Origin: Bacilli bacterium
Lineage (GTDB): Bacteria > Bacillota_I > Bacilli_A > RFN20 > CAG-826
Length of the DNA: 60,307 bases
Direction: 5' to 3'
Assembly (NCBI GenBank): GCA_017470115.1
Contig: JAFUEZ010000016.1
Span: forward strand, 1-60,307
Shown here: piece by piece, positions 17,248 through 25,386 of the stretch
Layout: each line of letters opens with the position of its first letter
How positions within the stretch are numbered: position 1 is the stretch's first letter
Program-made: the position numbers and the translations under genes
The notes under the pieces: model-generated
Databases searched by the model: none
Seen by the model: only the letters and a program-made list of their open reading frames with translations
Told to the model about the DNA's origin: nothing

Positions 17248-17733
17248 ATGAATGAGAAAAATAAACAAAAAATAATCGATTTAAAATCTAAAGAAGAAGA
17301 AATGGATTATGATGCTTGGGTTGAAGAAATAAGCAAAGCAAATAACAAAATTATCGATGAATTCGAACAATTTTTAAAAACAGAAAAATTATCTAAAAAG
17401 ACAATTAATCGACATATTAATAATGTTGATACTTTTGCTAATTATTATTTAACTGACTATTCCTACTGTGGAACTATCTTTGATGGATATAAGTATTTCG
17501 GAGATTTTTTCGGTTATTGGCTTATAACAAAATATCTTGGAATTAGTAAATCCTTTATGATTGCGATGATTACCACGATGAAGGAATTTTATACTTTCTT
17601 ATTCCTAAAGGAATATATTGATGAAAATAGCTGTGCAGACGCTTTTGCGACTCTTACAGATGGTAAAGAAGAGCGGCTAGAACAACTTGAGATGTTCGAA
17701 AATGGTACATATTATTCCCAATTTCTTAACTGA
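17248..17733 (+). CDS. Integrase core-binding-domain-like protein without catalytic domain
   Basis: 161 residues. FLKTEKLSKKTINRHINNVDTFANYYL resembles the N-terminal SAM-like DNA-binding domain of tyrosine recombinases. None of the catalytic R-H-R-Y residues follow, and the protein ends at FENGTYYSQFLN. Proteins of this size and type occur beside TPR/SEC-C genes in other genomes, so it may be a domesticated stand-alone protein and not a truncation. The start at 17248 follows GGAAGTGAT; the 17236 alternative lies inside the preceding gene. What it binds is unknown. Confidence 0.55.
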   Translation: MNEKNKQKIIDLKSKEEEMDYDAWVEEISKANNKIIDEFEQFLKTEKLSKKTINRHINNVDTFANYYLTDYSYCGTIFDGYKYFGDFFGYWLITKYLGISKSFMIAMITTMKEFYTFLFLKEYIDENSCADAFATLTDGKEERLEQLEMFENGTYYSQFLN

Positions 17734-17875
17734 TAGGAGGAATAATTTGCTGATTATATTAATCTGATATAAAGGTAAAGATGGCAAAGCTAAAAAATTA
17801 TCAATGAAATGATATCTTCTTTCATTGTTATTGCATTGATAACTTTGTTTAAGAAAAAACGTATTTGATGTACCT

Positions 17876-17911
17876 AACGACTTTCTAGCCAAAGAAAGTC
17901 GTTTTGTTTTT
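17876..17911 (+). terminator. Rho-independent terminator
   Basis: An 11-bp perfect stem (AACGACTTTCT, loop AGCCAA, AGAAAGTCGTT) followed by TTGTTTTT. Confidence 0.85.
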
Positions 17912-18007
17912 AAACGAAAATATATTTATGAAACTAAGTCTATTATTGAAGTATTGCAATTGATGCATATATTTTTATATCCAATATTTTCCATGAAAAT
18001 AATTCAA

Positions 18008-18032
18008 ATCAACCCCCAAAAGTATGGGGGTT
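18008..18032 (+). promoter_or_regulatory. ATCAACCCCC motif and C5/G5 hairpin upstream of the receptor gene
   Basis: ATCAACCCCC at 18008-18017 is followed by AAAAGTAT and GGGGGTT, giving a 7-bp inverted repeat 25 nt upstream of the -10 box. The same decamer recurs at 18125-18134 and 20189-20198, around the same gene. A binding site for the LuxR-type HTH encoded next is an inference only. Confidence 0.35.
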
Positions 18033-18053
18033 CTATATGGTTAGTAGAAGTTT

Positions 18054-18062
18054 TGTTATAAT
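18054..18062 (+). promoter_or_regulatory. Extended -10 promoter, probably leaderless
   Basis: TG-T-TATAAT ends 8 nt before the ATG at 18071. No Shine-Dalgarno sequence separates them. Confidence 0.5.
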
Positions 18063-18070
18063 ATAACATC

Positions 18071-20185
18071 ATGGAAATAAAGACCTTCACGCTATCAATT
18101 GCTGTTTGCTCATTGATGTTATGTATCAACCCCCTTTCAATAAAGAGAGTTTATGCGACTGATTTAATTAATTCACGTTCTGAACTGATGAACGCCATCT
18201 CATATGCACATGATGGCGATATATTATATATAGATGATATAGATTTTACCAGCCACACTGATGGGGAATATAACCTCTATGAGAGGGTTGATATTAGAAA
18301 GAGTATCACAATTAGAGGCAAAGATTCTGGTTCGTTATTAACTAGAGGGAGTTTTAATATTATCGGTGGTAAAACCTATAATGATTTATTAAATGTCAGA
18401 TTTGAAAATATCAATTTCAAGTTATATGACAACAATAAAGGACTTACTTCTAGTGACTGGGATGACATCGCTAAAAGTCAGTACGCTACTTATTTTTCTG
18501 GCAATGTGAATGTTAGTTTCTTTAATTGCTCATTTAAAGGATACATGAACTATGAAGGTGGAGCGATGTTTGGGATGTATGGCGATTATAGCCAATTTGA
18601 TTATTATTTAGAAAAATATGGTGACCAAACATCATGCAAATTGAATGTTGATATAGAAAACTGTTCTTTTATTGATAACGCTTCGAGCCATGGTGGCGGC
18701 GCTTTATATTTTGAAGGATATGAAGATAATATCGCGGTTGATATTAAATCATCTTCTTTTAAAGAAAACATCGCTGGATTAGTTGGTTATAGTGGTAGAG
18801 GTGGAGGAGCCATTTATGGTTCAGATATCAAGTTAACGGCTAGTGATTCAACTTTTGATAGCAATATTGCTAACTACATCTATTCTGGAAATGAAGCGAC
18901 TGGTGACAGTACAAATGGTGGGGCGATTGCTTTATATAATTCGGAACTAGAATTAAATAATGTGATCATCTCTAATAACGTAGCTTCCTATGGAGGCGGT
19001 TTATATTTAGGCAATACAAATGGCAAGATTATTTCTACTTTAATTGATAACAATAAAGCGGACCGCTCCAGTGAAGAAGAAATATATCAAGGTAAATATG
19101 CAAACACCGAACTTGGTGGTGCAATGTATTTTGTCGGAAGCGGACACTCATTAAACATTTTAAATAGTCAGATTATTAATAATCTTTCAAATAATGTTTA
19201 TTCCGGTATTGCTCATCCAGTGATTTTTACTGATAACGATGTTAGTAACATCAAGATATATTACTCAATTTACGCGAATAAACCTTCTTTAGCGGATACT
19301 TTTGTTTTTGATTTTGATCCTCCTGATGATGTTTTAGCTTATCGATCTTTTGATATCAAAGCTTCTCTTATTTTGGATGAAATCTATGAAGAGGCATTTT
19401 CAAGAAACGAGATCCCTTCTATTGATAATGGCTTTAATCTGCTATCTAGTATCACTAAAGGGAAAAATGAAGGAATTATTAAAGAAGATAATAATGGTGA
19501 CTACAAGGTAGATGCATCTAAATTATCTAGTTATATTGTGCCTAAAGAAATCTTAAACGACATATTTGGGGAAAAAGCTAATTTATTTAATAACGTCTCT
19601 TTAGGAACAAGTTTCTCTAAAAAGGTGAATATCAATATTCATGATAAAGGTGAAGTAATTGATACGATTAGCGCCCATTTCTTAGATGAAATAGTGTTAA
19701 CGCCAAGAGAGGGCAATCTTTTTAATTCTTTTGTTAATTATGTTGATGACTCGCATAATGTTTACGAAGACAAAATCATCATCATTAACCAAAGTGACAT
19801 TAATCTATATGCCCAATACGAGAAAACTGGTGCGTTCTATTTCTTAGCAGTCGGTCTTCCTCTTATTGTAATGGGCGTCATCGGAATTAGCGTTTTAATA
19901 TTTATCATTTTATATCGAAAAAAGATTAGAAATAGCAAGAAAGAATCTATTGTTTTTAGCGATAAAAATATCGAAAAATTTATTTCCGCTTATAGCGATG
20001 TATTAACTGATAAAGAAAAAGAAATTACCACCATGATCTTAAAAGGTAAGAAGCGCGATGAGATCGCAAATGAGTCATTTATTAGTAAATCCACTGTCAA
20101 AACGCACATCAATCATATCTATAGCAAACTTAACGTTCTCAGTAGAGAAGATTTCTTGAACCTTGTAAGAGAAACAATCAAATAA
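18071..20185 (+). CDS. Transmembrane one-component regulator: secreted beta-helix, TM, LuxR-type HTH
   Basis: 704 residues in four parts. Residues 1-29 are a signal peptide ending VYA. Residues ~35-400 form a right-handed beta-helix of the polymorphic-repeat kind: GGGALYFEG, GGGAIYGSD, NGGAIALYN and YGGGLYLGN recur, each followed by a short strand and Asn/Asp turns. Residues ~515-585 resemble an InlB-type B repeat ending NLYAQYEK. One membrane helix spans ~589-616. The cytosolic tail (642-704) is a GerE/LuxR HTH: LTDKEKEITTMILKGKKRDEIAN then SKSTVKTHINHIYSKL. Extracellular sensing coupled directly to DNA binding is inferred from topology. Two lipoprotein genes follow. Confidence 0.85.
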   Translation: MEIKTFTLSIAVCSLMLCINPLSIKRVYATDLINSRSELMNAISYAHDGDILYIDDIDFTSHTDGEYNLYERVDIRKSITIRGKDSGSLLTRGSFNIIGGKTYNDLLNVRFENINFKLYDNNKGLTSSDWDDIAKSQYATYFSGNVNVSFFNCSFKGYMNYEGGAMFGMYGDYSQFDYYLEKYGDQTSCKLNVDIENCSFIDNASSHGGGALYFEGYEDNIAVDIKSSSFKENIAGLVGYSGRGGGAIYGSDIKLTASDSTFDSNIANYIYSGNEATGDSTNGGAIALYNSELELNNVIISNNVASYGGGLYLGNTNGKIISTLIDNNKADRSSEEEIYQGKYANTELGGAMYFVGSGHSLNILNSQIINNLSNNVYSGIAHPVIFTDNDVSNIKIYYSIYANKPSLADTFVFDFDPPDDVLAYRSFDIKASLILDEIYEEAFSRNEIPSIDNGFNLLSSITKGKNEGIIKEDNNGDYKVDASKLSSYIVPKEILNDIFGEKANLFNNVSLGTSFSKKVNINIHDKGEVIDTISAHFLDEIVLTPREGNLFNSFVNYVDDSHNVYEDKIIIINQSDINLYAQYEKTGAFYFLAVGLPLIVMGVIGISVLIFIILYRKKIRNSKKESIVFSDKNIEKFISAYSDVLTDKEKEITTMILKGKKRDEIANESFISKSTVKTHINHIYSKLNVLSREDFLNLVRETIK

Positions 20186-20188
20186 AAA

Positions 20189-20198
20189 ATCAACCCCC
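20189..20198 (+). promoter_or_regulatory. Third ATCAACCCCC motif, upstream of the lipoprotein pair
   Basis: Identical to the decamers at 18008 and 18125. It stands 4 nt after the receptor stop codon and 76 nt before the first lipoprotein ATG. The C5 tract is conspicuous in this AT-rich sequence. Confidence 0.3.
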
Positions 20199-20273
20199 TA
20201 TATTTATAGAGGCCGATATAAATAAAATCCTATTTTTGCTACTTTATTCTTAAGGGAATATAGGAGGTTTAAT

Positions 20274-21002
20274 ATGAAAATTAATAAGTTCCTTTTGGTT
20301 GGTTTGCTCTTGAGTACATTCTCATTATCTGCTTGTGATTTAAGTAGTTTAATCAATGATTCTGGTAATGATAATGATGATGAAAATACCGATGTCGGCG
20401 GTGATTCAAATGGTAATACCGGTGGCAATAGTTATGATGATTCCATCTTTGATGAAAGCGAATCTCTTGAAAAGTTAATTGCCTATGGCAAAAACACTGG
20501 TTTTGAAATCACCACAAAAGTCACAGCGGCTGACGGAACCAATGACGAAATGACTTTAGCCATGAAAGGCAACCTCTGGTGGCATATTAATAGCGATGGT
20601 TCTGGTACTGGTTATCGTTTAGAAAATGGCAAATGCGCGATGCTTAGTTATGATGAAGGTACTTGGTCTGTTTTCATTCCTAATGTTGGTGAAACACAAT
20701 TTGAAGCGATGTTTGAAGGTATATCAAATTATTTATATAAAGCTAATGGCTACTTCGCAAATGAAGGTTTTACATTTGATAGTAATGGTAAATATGCCGG
20801 TAGAGATGTTTTAAAGTTCAAATATGAGCGTACAGTTGGTTGGGTTAGTGTTAAACATGATTACTATGTTGATAAAGATTTAGGTATCTCCCTTTATCAA
20901 TACGCCGAAACCACAAACGAAAGTGAAAAAGATTGGGCTAAATTAGAAACAACATCATTTAAATCTGGTAATGATGTCACTCCAATTACAATTGCTGAAT
21001 AA
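20274..21002 (+). CDS. Lipoprotein, possible LolA/LppX-like fold
   Basis: 242 residues. The signal peptide ends in the lipobox LSAC (Cys21), so it should be anchored to the outer face of the membrane. A low-complexity Asp/Asn/Gly linker covers residues ~28-60. The rest is a single beta-rich domain (EITTKVTAADGT, MKGNLWWHINSDG, DVLKFKYERTVG) whose pattern recalls lipid-binding LolA/LppX-type proteins, but this is only a resemblance. AGGAGGTTTAAT precedes the start. It is placed after the beta-helix receptor, suggesting it may be a partner or target. Confidence 0.75.
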   Translation: MKINKFLLVGLLLSTFSLSACDLSSLINDSGNDNDDENTDVGGDSNGNTGGNSYDDSIFDESESLEKLIAYGKNTGFEITTKVTAADGTNDEMTLAMKGNLWWHINSDGSGTGYRLENGKCAMLSYDEGTWSVFIPNVGETQFEAMFEGISNYLYKANGYFANEGFTFDSNGKYAGRDVLKFKYERTVGWVSVKHDYYVDKDLGISLYQYAETTNESEKDWAKLETTSFKSGNDVTPITIAE

Positions 21003-21019
21003 CTTTTAGGTCAAAATAC

Positions 21020-22156
21020 ATGAAAAGAAAACTATTATTAGTAGCTTCTTTGTTTTTAACATTGGGCGTTATCGGCTGCAGTGGTCCAAAATCAGATCAA
21101 AGTGATAGTGGTTCAACGCCTAGTTCTGAACCGAATTCTGATACGAATAATGACAGTTCGATTGACGATAAAACCGCTGATAAAGAAACATTGAAATCAG
21201 AAGAAGAAATTAAAACAGCTATTGGGGACATTTTTAAAATAAGTGCTGATTCACTTCCTGGAGGAACTTCTTCAACTTCCGCTAGTGATGGAACGTATCA
21301 CTATTATTCATCATTAGTTAGAACGGGTTTTTATAAGAAGATTGGTGATAAGTTTTATCAATACACTAAACAGAGTGGCAGTGCTAAATACAATAGATTA
21401 GCAGATCCTGTCACTGGCCTAAATGTCATTGGTAGAGATAATGTTGGTGGTTTATTTATGTATGCTGGTTGTGAAATATCATATAAAAGCAAAGAAAATG
21501 TGACATTTTTAAACCGTCAATGCACGAAATATCTTTATGAAAATAATAACGCAATGGGATATAACCAAGAATTTAAAGAAGAAATTATCATAGATAATAT
21601 AACTGGAGCGTGTTTCAAACACGAAGCGCATGGTGTGGCTTCAGATGGTTTTACTGGTTCAGGCGCTAAAGAAAACTTCCAAATTACCGAATTCATTTTA
21701 GGTAATGATGCCCAAACATACGTTAATAATCTATTAGAAAATGTTGATATTTATGAATGGGATACTTCGTTTTTAAACCAAATAGGTTTAAGCAATGTTA
21801 TTCAACCTAACTTTGAACTCTTTGAAAGTGAATGGGATGATAGTAAGCGCACCGATGAAGAGGCGTTATGGCACGTACAATATTTAAATCGAGTCAATAA
21901 AAAAGATGGCGTTGACGCTGTTAAAAACATTATGCAAGCTTTTTATAATGCAGGGGCAAAATTAGATGAAGAAGGAAATGTTTCCTCCAGTTATGATGTT
22001 GCGCCAATCTATTACGATAACTTAGAAGATAATGATAGTCTTTATTTTAGTGCACATATTCAAAGCCACCCAACTTTAGGAGTTAGAATTAACGCTGATT
22101 ATATAAATGCCACTAATTATTGGAGAATAGATTTTGATATTGGCTACATAGATTAA
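21020..22156 (+). CDS. Lipoprotein, unknown function
   Basis: 378 residues with a signal peptide and lipobox VIGC (Cys20). A Ser/Asp/Asn-rich linker follows up to residue ~50. The body is beta-rich and shares general layout with the preceding lipoprotein (threaded sequence on fit to a residue state, then ENNNAMGYN, EEIIIDNITGACF). The C-terminal ~120 residues form a separate domain (FELFESEWDDSK onward). No family is recognised. It begins 17 nt after the first lipoprotein and lacks a strong ribosome-binding site, so it is probably co-transcribed. Confidence 0.75.
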   Translation: MKRKLLLVASLFLTLGVIGCSGPKSDQSDSGSTPSSEPNSDTNNDSSIDDKTADKETLKSEEEIKTAIGDIFKISADSLPGGTSSTSASDGTYHYYSSLVRTGFYKKIGDKFYQYTKQSGSAKYNRLADPVTGLNVIGRDNVGGLFMYAGCEISYKSKENVTFLNRQCTKYLYENNNAMGYNQEFKEEIIIDNITGACFKHEAHGVASDGFTGSGAKENFQITEFILGNDAQTYVNNLLENVDIYEWDTSFLNQIGLSNVIQPNFELFESEWDDSKRTDEEALWHVQYLNRVNKKDGVDAVKNIMQAFYNAGAKLDEEGNVSSSYDVAPIYYDNLEDNDSLYFSAHIQSHPTLGVRINADYINATNYWRIDFDIGYID

Positions 22157-22247
22157 TCTTCTAACATATTTCAGCAAGAGTTATGAACTTGTGTGAAGGG
22201 CACGAGATTGTATCAAAATTGATCTAAGGTTCCATATTGAAACAACA

Positions 22248-22278
22248 AGCCTAATAAGATTTTGTATTAGGCTTTTTT
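22248..22278 (+). terminator. Terminator of the receptor-lipoprotein region
   Basis: A 9-bp stem (AGCCTAATA and TATTAGGCT) with an 8-nt loop, followed by TTTTTG. Confidence 0.85.
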
Positions 22279-22345
22279 GATCTTTATAAAATAATTAATT
22301 TATTCCAATAACTACTAAATAATAGTAGTAACCGGAGGATATTAT

Positions 22346-22618
22346 ATGATTAAGACTATTGATATGTTGACTTATGAATATCTTAAATATTCTAATATTT
22401 ATAACAAAATTGCATATGAAGAAAAGAATAATAATATAATCAAATTAAAAAGAGGATTGTATGAAATGGATAAAGATGCTGATCCTATTACAATCGCTAA
22501 TGCATTATTATCACTATCATATATTTTTTTTGAGACTGCTTTAGCATATTACGGAATGATACCGGAAAGAGTGTATGCTATAAAATCGGCTACATTCATA
22601 TTGATTGAATTAGATTGA
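22346..22618 (+). pseudogene. Truncated AbiEi-type antitoxin
   Basis: The 90 residues match the start of AbiEi family antitoxins of type IV toxin-antitoxin systems: an N-terminal wHTH (IIKLKRGLYEMD), then LSYIFFETALAYYGMIPERVYAIKSATF. Intact proteins continue for ~100 residues with the C-terminal antitoxin domain. Here the frame ends in ILIELD right after the conserved KSATF. No AbiEii toxin gene follows. CCGGAGGATATT supports the start. It is a remnant in the decaying island. Confidence 0.75.
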
Positions 22619-22857
22619 TACAATGTTTCAGTCAGTATTTTATGGTTCCAATCCCACCATAGGTCTTTTATACAAAAATAATACCAAAAGTAAGCTGTTT
22701 AGCCGAAATTCTAGGCGCTTTTTTATTTTCTCTTGAAGTTTGTGGTGACGAAAGATATTTTTTATTTTTTTAAGATTTGTACTCGGATATTTTTCTCCAA
22801 CTATATATTGATTATGTGTATAAAATATGTATAATGTGTATAGAAGGAGTTGATATT
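22619..22857 (+). other. Intergenic, island debris and relB promoter
   Basis: It holds a T-arm-like GGTTCCAATCC at about 22645 that does not fold into a tRNA, and a weak hairpin (GCC...GGCGC) followed by TTTTTT at about 22710-22725 that may terminate. Then comes the relB promoter: TTGATT (22808-22813), 16-nt spacer, TATAAT (22830-22835). The direct repeat ATGTGTATA occurs on both sides of the -10. Confidence 0.4.
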
Positions 22858-23127
22858 ATGGCTAAAATTAATACTAATATATCTATAGATGCGAATTTAA
22901 AAAAAGATGCGGTATCTTTATTTAATGATTTTGGATTAGATTTATCTACAGCTATAACTTTATTTTTACAACAATCAGTAAGAGAACAAAGAATTCCCTT
23001 TGAAATAAAAAAAGAAATACCTAATAAGGTTACTAAAGCAGCATTAGATGAATATGAAGAAATGAAACAAAATAAAGATAAATATAAAAGATATAATTCA
23101 TTTAAAGATATTTTGGATGAAGTATAG
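22858..23127 (+). CDS. RelB/DinJ family antitoxin
   Basis: 89 residues. TNISIDANLKKDAVSLFNDFGLDLSTAITLFLQQSV is the ribbon-helix-helix dimer and DNA-binding unit of RelB/DinJ antitoxins. The C-terminal part that would wrap the toxin is charged (YEEMKQNKDKYKRYNSF). The ATG at 22858 follows GAAGGAG and has a complete promoter 23 nt upstream; the upstream in-frame start overlaps that promoter. Its toxin partner, just downstream, is frameshifted, so the antitoxin may now be an orphan. Confidence 0.88.
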   Translation: MAKINTNISIDANLKKDAVSLFNDFGLDLSTAITLFLQQSVREQRIPFEIKKEIPNKVTKAALDEYEEMKQNKDKYKRYNSFKDILDEV

Positions 23128-23397
23128 TGTTAACGATTGTTAGATCTAATAGATTTTTAAAAGATTTAAGATTAGCCAAAAAAGAGGATTAGATTTATCT
23201 TTATTAGAAGAAGTTGTTAATAAACTTGCAAATCAAGAAAAATTAGATGAAAAATATCATGACCATCTTTTATCAGGAGATTATTCTGATTTTAGAGAAT
23301 GTCATATAAAACCAGATTGGTTATTAGTTTATACAATTGATGATGAAGAATTAGAATTGTTCCTATTTAGAACAGGTAGTCATTCGGATTTATTTTA
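23127..23397 (+). pseudogene. Frameshifted YafQ-type mRNA interferase toxin
   Basis: A GTG start overlaps the relB stop. The first 21 codons read VLTIVRSNRFLKDLRLAKKED then stop. In the next frame the protein continues as GLDLSLLEEVVNKLANQEKL, KYHDHLLSGDYSDFRECHIKPDWLLVY and FRTGSHSDLF, covering the YafQ catalytic His and Asp residues. The break sits in a run of six As at 23178-23183, where seven would restore the frame. It may be a true inactivation or a homopolymer sequencing error. Confidence 0.8.
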
Positions 23398-23657
23398 ATA
23401 TTTAGTTTAATTTATTTATTTTTGAATTAATAAATAATATAAGGTTAATACAGAAATGTGTTAGCCTTTTTCTTCGTTTGAATTGTACTTATATAATTGT
23501 TATTTCCCAATAAGTAAAATTTATTGACTCATAAATGAAATTTTGTGAAAAATTGAGCAGATTAAGTGCATTAATTAATAATTATTATATAATTATTTAT
23601 TCTGAAGTTCAAAAATTTGAATTTCAGTTCTTAATTAAATTAAAAAAAGGAGAATTT

Positions 23658-24455
23658 ATGACAAAGAAATATTTTGATTACACTGGTAAGGTTGTTGTTA
23701 TTACAGGAGCTTCCTCAGGCTTAGGAAAACAAATGGCTGAAGGATTTGCTGCAGTACATGCAAATTTAGCTTTACTTGCTAGACGTGTTGAAAGACTTGA
23801 AGCATTAGCAAAAGAATTACATGAAGAATTTGGTGTAGATGTTTTACCTGTTAAATGTGATGTTACAAGCGCAGAATCAATCGAAGCAGCTGTTGCAGCA
23901 GTTAAAGAACACTTCGGTCATGCTGAAGTTTTAGTTAATGATGCTGGTGGTGAAAAAGGAACAGGAACACCATTACTTGATTTCAAAGATAGCGATTGGG
24001 ATTTCACATTAGGACTTGATTTAACTTCAATTTATAAAGTTACAAAAGCATTTGGAAACTTAATGAAAGAAGGTATGGCAAGCGGTAAACAAACATATGG
24101 ACGTGTCATTAATATAGCATCAATTTATGGATTAGTTGGAAATACAGCTATCCCAACAATTGCTTATCACACAACAAAGGGTGGTGTTGTCAATTTCACA
24201 CGTGGTGCAGCTGCCGAGCTTGCTCCATTTGGAATTACAGTCAATGCAATTTGCCCTGGATATTTCTTCACAGAATTAACAGAAGAAACATTAAAGAGCG
24301 AATACTTCCAAGAATTTGCAAATCGTTCAGTTCCAATGAAGAGATATGGAAATCCTGGCGAATTAAATTCAGCAGCAATTTTCTTAGGTGCTGAAGAATC
24401 AAGTTATGTTACCGGCCAAGCATTAGCAGTTGATGGCGGTTATACTTGTATCTAA
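23658..24455 (+). CDS. Short-chain dehydrogenase/reductase
   Basis: 265 residues, classical SDR. The cofactor site is TGASSGLGKQMAEGF, followed by ALLARRVERL, which favours NADP. The catalytic Ser is in NIASIYG and the YxxxK in YHTTK. The C-terminal CPGYFFTELT and VTGQALAVDGGYT are standard. The pattern is like gluconate 5-dehydrogenase and 3-oxoacyl-ACP reductase relatives; the substrate is not fixed by sequence. The start at 23658 is chosen for AAAAGGAGAA just upstream. The 41-codon upstream extension is AT-rich and not SDR-like. Confidence 0.92.
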   Translation: MTKKYFDYTGKVVVITGASSGLGKQMAEGFAAVHANLALLARRVERLEALAKELHEEFGVDVLPVKCDVTSAESIEAAVAAVKEHFGHAEVLVNDAGGEKGTGTPLLDFKDSDWDFTLGLDLTSIYKVTKAFGNLMKEGMASGKQTYGRVINIASIYGLVGNTAIPTIAYHTTKGGVVNFTRGAAAELAPFGITVNAICPGYFFTELTEETLKSEYFQEFANRSVPMKRYGNPGELNSAAIFLGAEESSYVTGQALAVDGGYTCI

Positions 24456-24476
24456 TCTAATTTATATTAAAATATA

Positions 24477-24505
24477 AAAAGCAAAGGTTAACTTTTGCTT
24501 TTTCT
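24477..24505 (+). terminator. Terminator after the SDR gene
   Basis: GCAAAGG, loop TTAA, CTTTTGC, followed by TTTTTC and preceded by five As. Confidence 0.75.
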
Positions 24506-24526
24506 CTTATTTAAGGAGTAAATACA

Positions 24527-25384
24527 ATGTATAAAATTGTTAGCAAAAAAGTTTTAAATCCAACAGTAGTTCAAATGGAAATTGATTCTCCACTTGTTGC
24601 TAAAAAAGCTAAACCTGGTCAATTCATTATTTTAAGAGTTGATGAAAGTGGTGAAAGAATTCCTTTAACTGTTGCTGGAACTGATAAAGAAAAAGGCACA
24701 ACAAAGATTATTTTCCAAGTAGTTGGTGCAACAACTGAAAAGTTAATGCACAAAGAAGAAGGCGAATATATTGCTGATTTTGTTGGTCCACTTGGAGTTG
24801 CAACACATACTGAAGGTATCAAAAGTGTTTGTATCATTGGTGGTGGAGTTGGATGCGCTATCGCTATGCCTGTTGCTCAAGAATTTCATCGTTTAGGAGC
24901 CAAAGTTACATCAATTATTGGCTTCAGAAACAAAGATTTATTAATTCTTGAAGATGAATTTAAAGAAGCAAGTGATCGTTTAGTTGTTATGACTGATGAT
25001 GGATCATATGCTAGACAAGGAAATGTAACTGTCCCTTTAAAAGAAATGTTAGAAGAAGATCCAAATCAATTCGATTTAATCATTACAATCGGTCCTCTTA
25101 TCATGATGAAATTTGTTGTATTAACAGCAAAACCATATAATGTCCCAGTTACTGTAAGCATGAATCCAATTATGATTGATGGAACAGGTATGTGTGGTGG
25201 ATGTAGATTAACACTCATTCAAGATGGAAAACGTGTAATGAAATTTGCATGTGTTGATGGTCCAGATTTCAATGGTTATGAAGTTGATTTTGATGAAGCT
25301 ATGTCTAGAGGTCGTCAATATTATGACTTTGAAAGACATGCTTATGAAGAAACATGCAACTTATTTAAAAAGGAGGTCAAATAG
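24527..25384 (+). CDS. nfnA: Ferredoxin:NADP oxidoreductase, small subunit NfnA
   Basis: 285 residues, FAD/NAD-binding ferredoxin-reductase fold. KPGQFIILRVDESGERIPLTV binds FAD, and CIIGGGVGCAIAMPVAQE binds NAD. The C-terminal DGTGMCGGCRLTL...FACVDGPDFNG carries the Cys ligands of a [2Fe-2S] cluster. Together with NfnB it forms the electron-bifurcating NADH-dependent ferredoxin:NADP reductase of anaerobes. The nfnB gene follows at once, its Shine-Dalgarno sequence lying in the nfnA 3' end. Proteins of this type are also annotated as glutamate synthase or sulfide dehydrogenase subunits. Confidence 0.92.
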   Translation: MYKIVSKKVLNPTVVQMEIDSPLVAKKAKPGQFIILRVDESGERIPLTVAGTDKEKGTTKIIFQVVGATTEKLMHKEEGEYIADFVGPLGVATHTEGIKSVCIIGGGVGCAIAMPVAQEFHRLGAKVTSIIGFRNKDLLILEDEFKEASDRLVVMTDDGSYARQGNVTVPLKEMLEEDPNQFDLIITIGPLIMMKFVVLTAKPYNVPVTVSMNPIMIDGTGMCGGCRLTLIQDGKRVMKFACVDGPDFNGYEVDFDEAMSRGRQYYDFERHAYEETCNLFKKEVK

Positions 25385-25386
25385 TT

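Larger units (their letters stand above)
17734..18070 (+). other. Intergenic region with gene remnants and a terminator
   Basis: A good Shine-Dalgarno sequence (ATAGGAGGAA) directly follows the integrase-like gene but leads only into a six-codon TTG-started frame, so the next cistron has probably been deleted. The stretch to 17870 shows no coding sense that I can recognise. A terminator (17876-17911), a CCCCC/GGGGG hairpin (18011-18032) and the promoter of the next gene fill the rest. Confidence 0.4.

Noticed and set aside
17734-17772. TTG-started ORF after a strong AGGAGG site
   Set aside because: It encodes only six residues; taken as the leader of a deleted gene.
22641-22670. T-arm-like GGTTCCAATCCCACCA that could be a tRNA 3' fragment or attachment site
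   Set aside because: No acceptor or anticodon arm can be folded, and it does not match the 3' end of tRNA-Glu at 15620-15651 closely enough to call a direct repeat.
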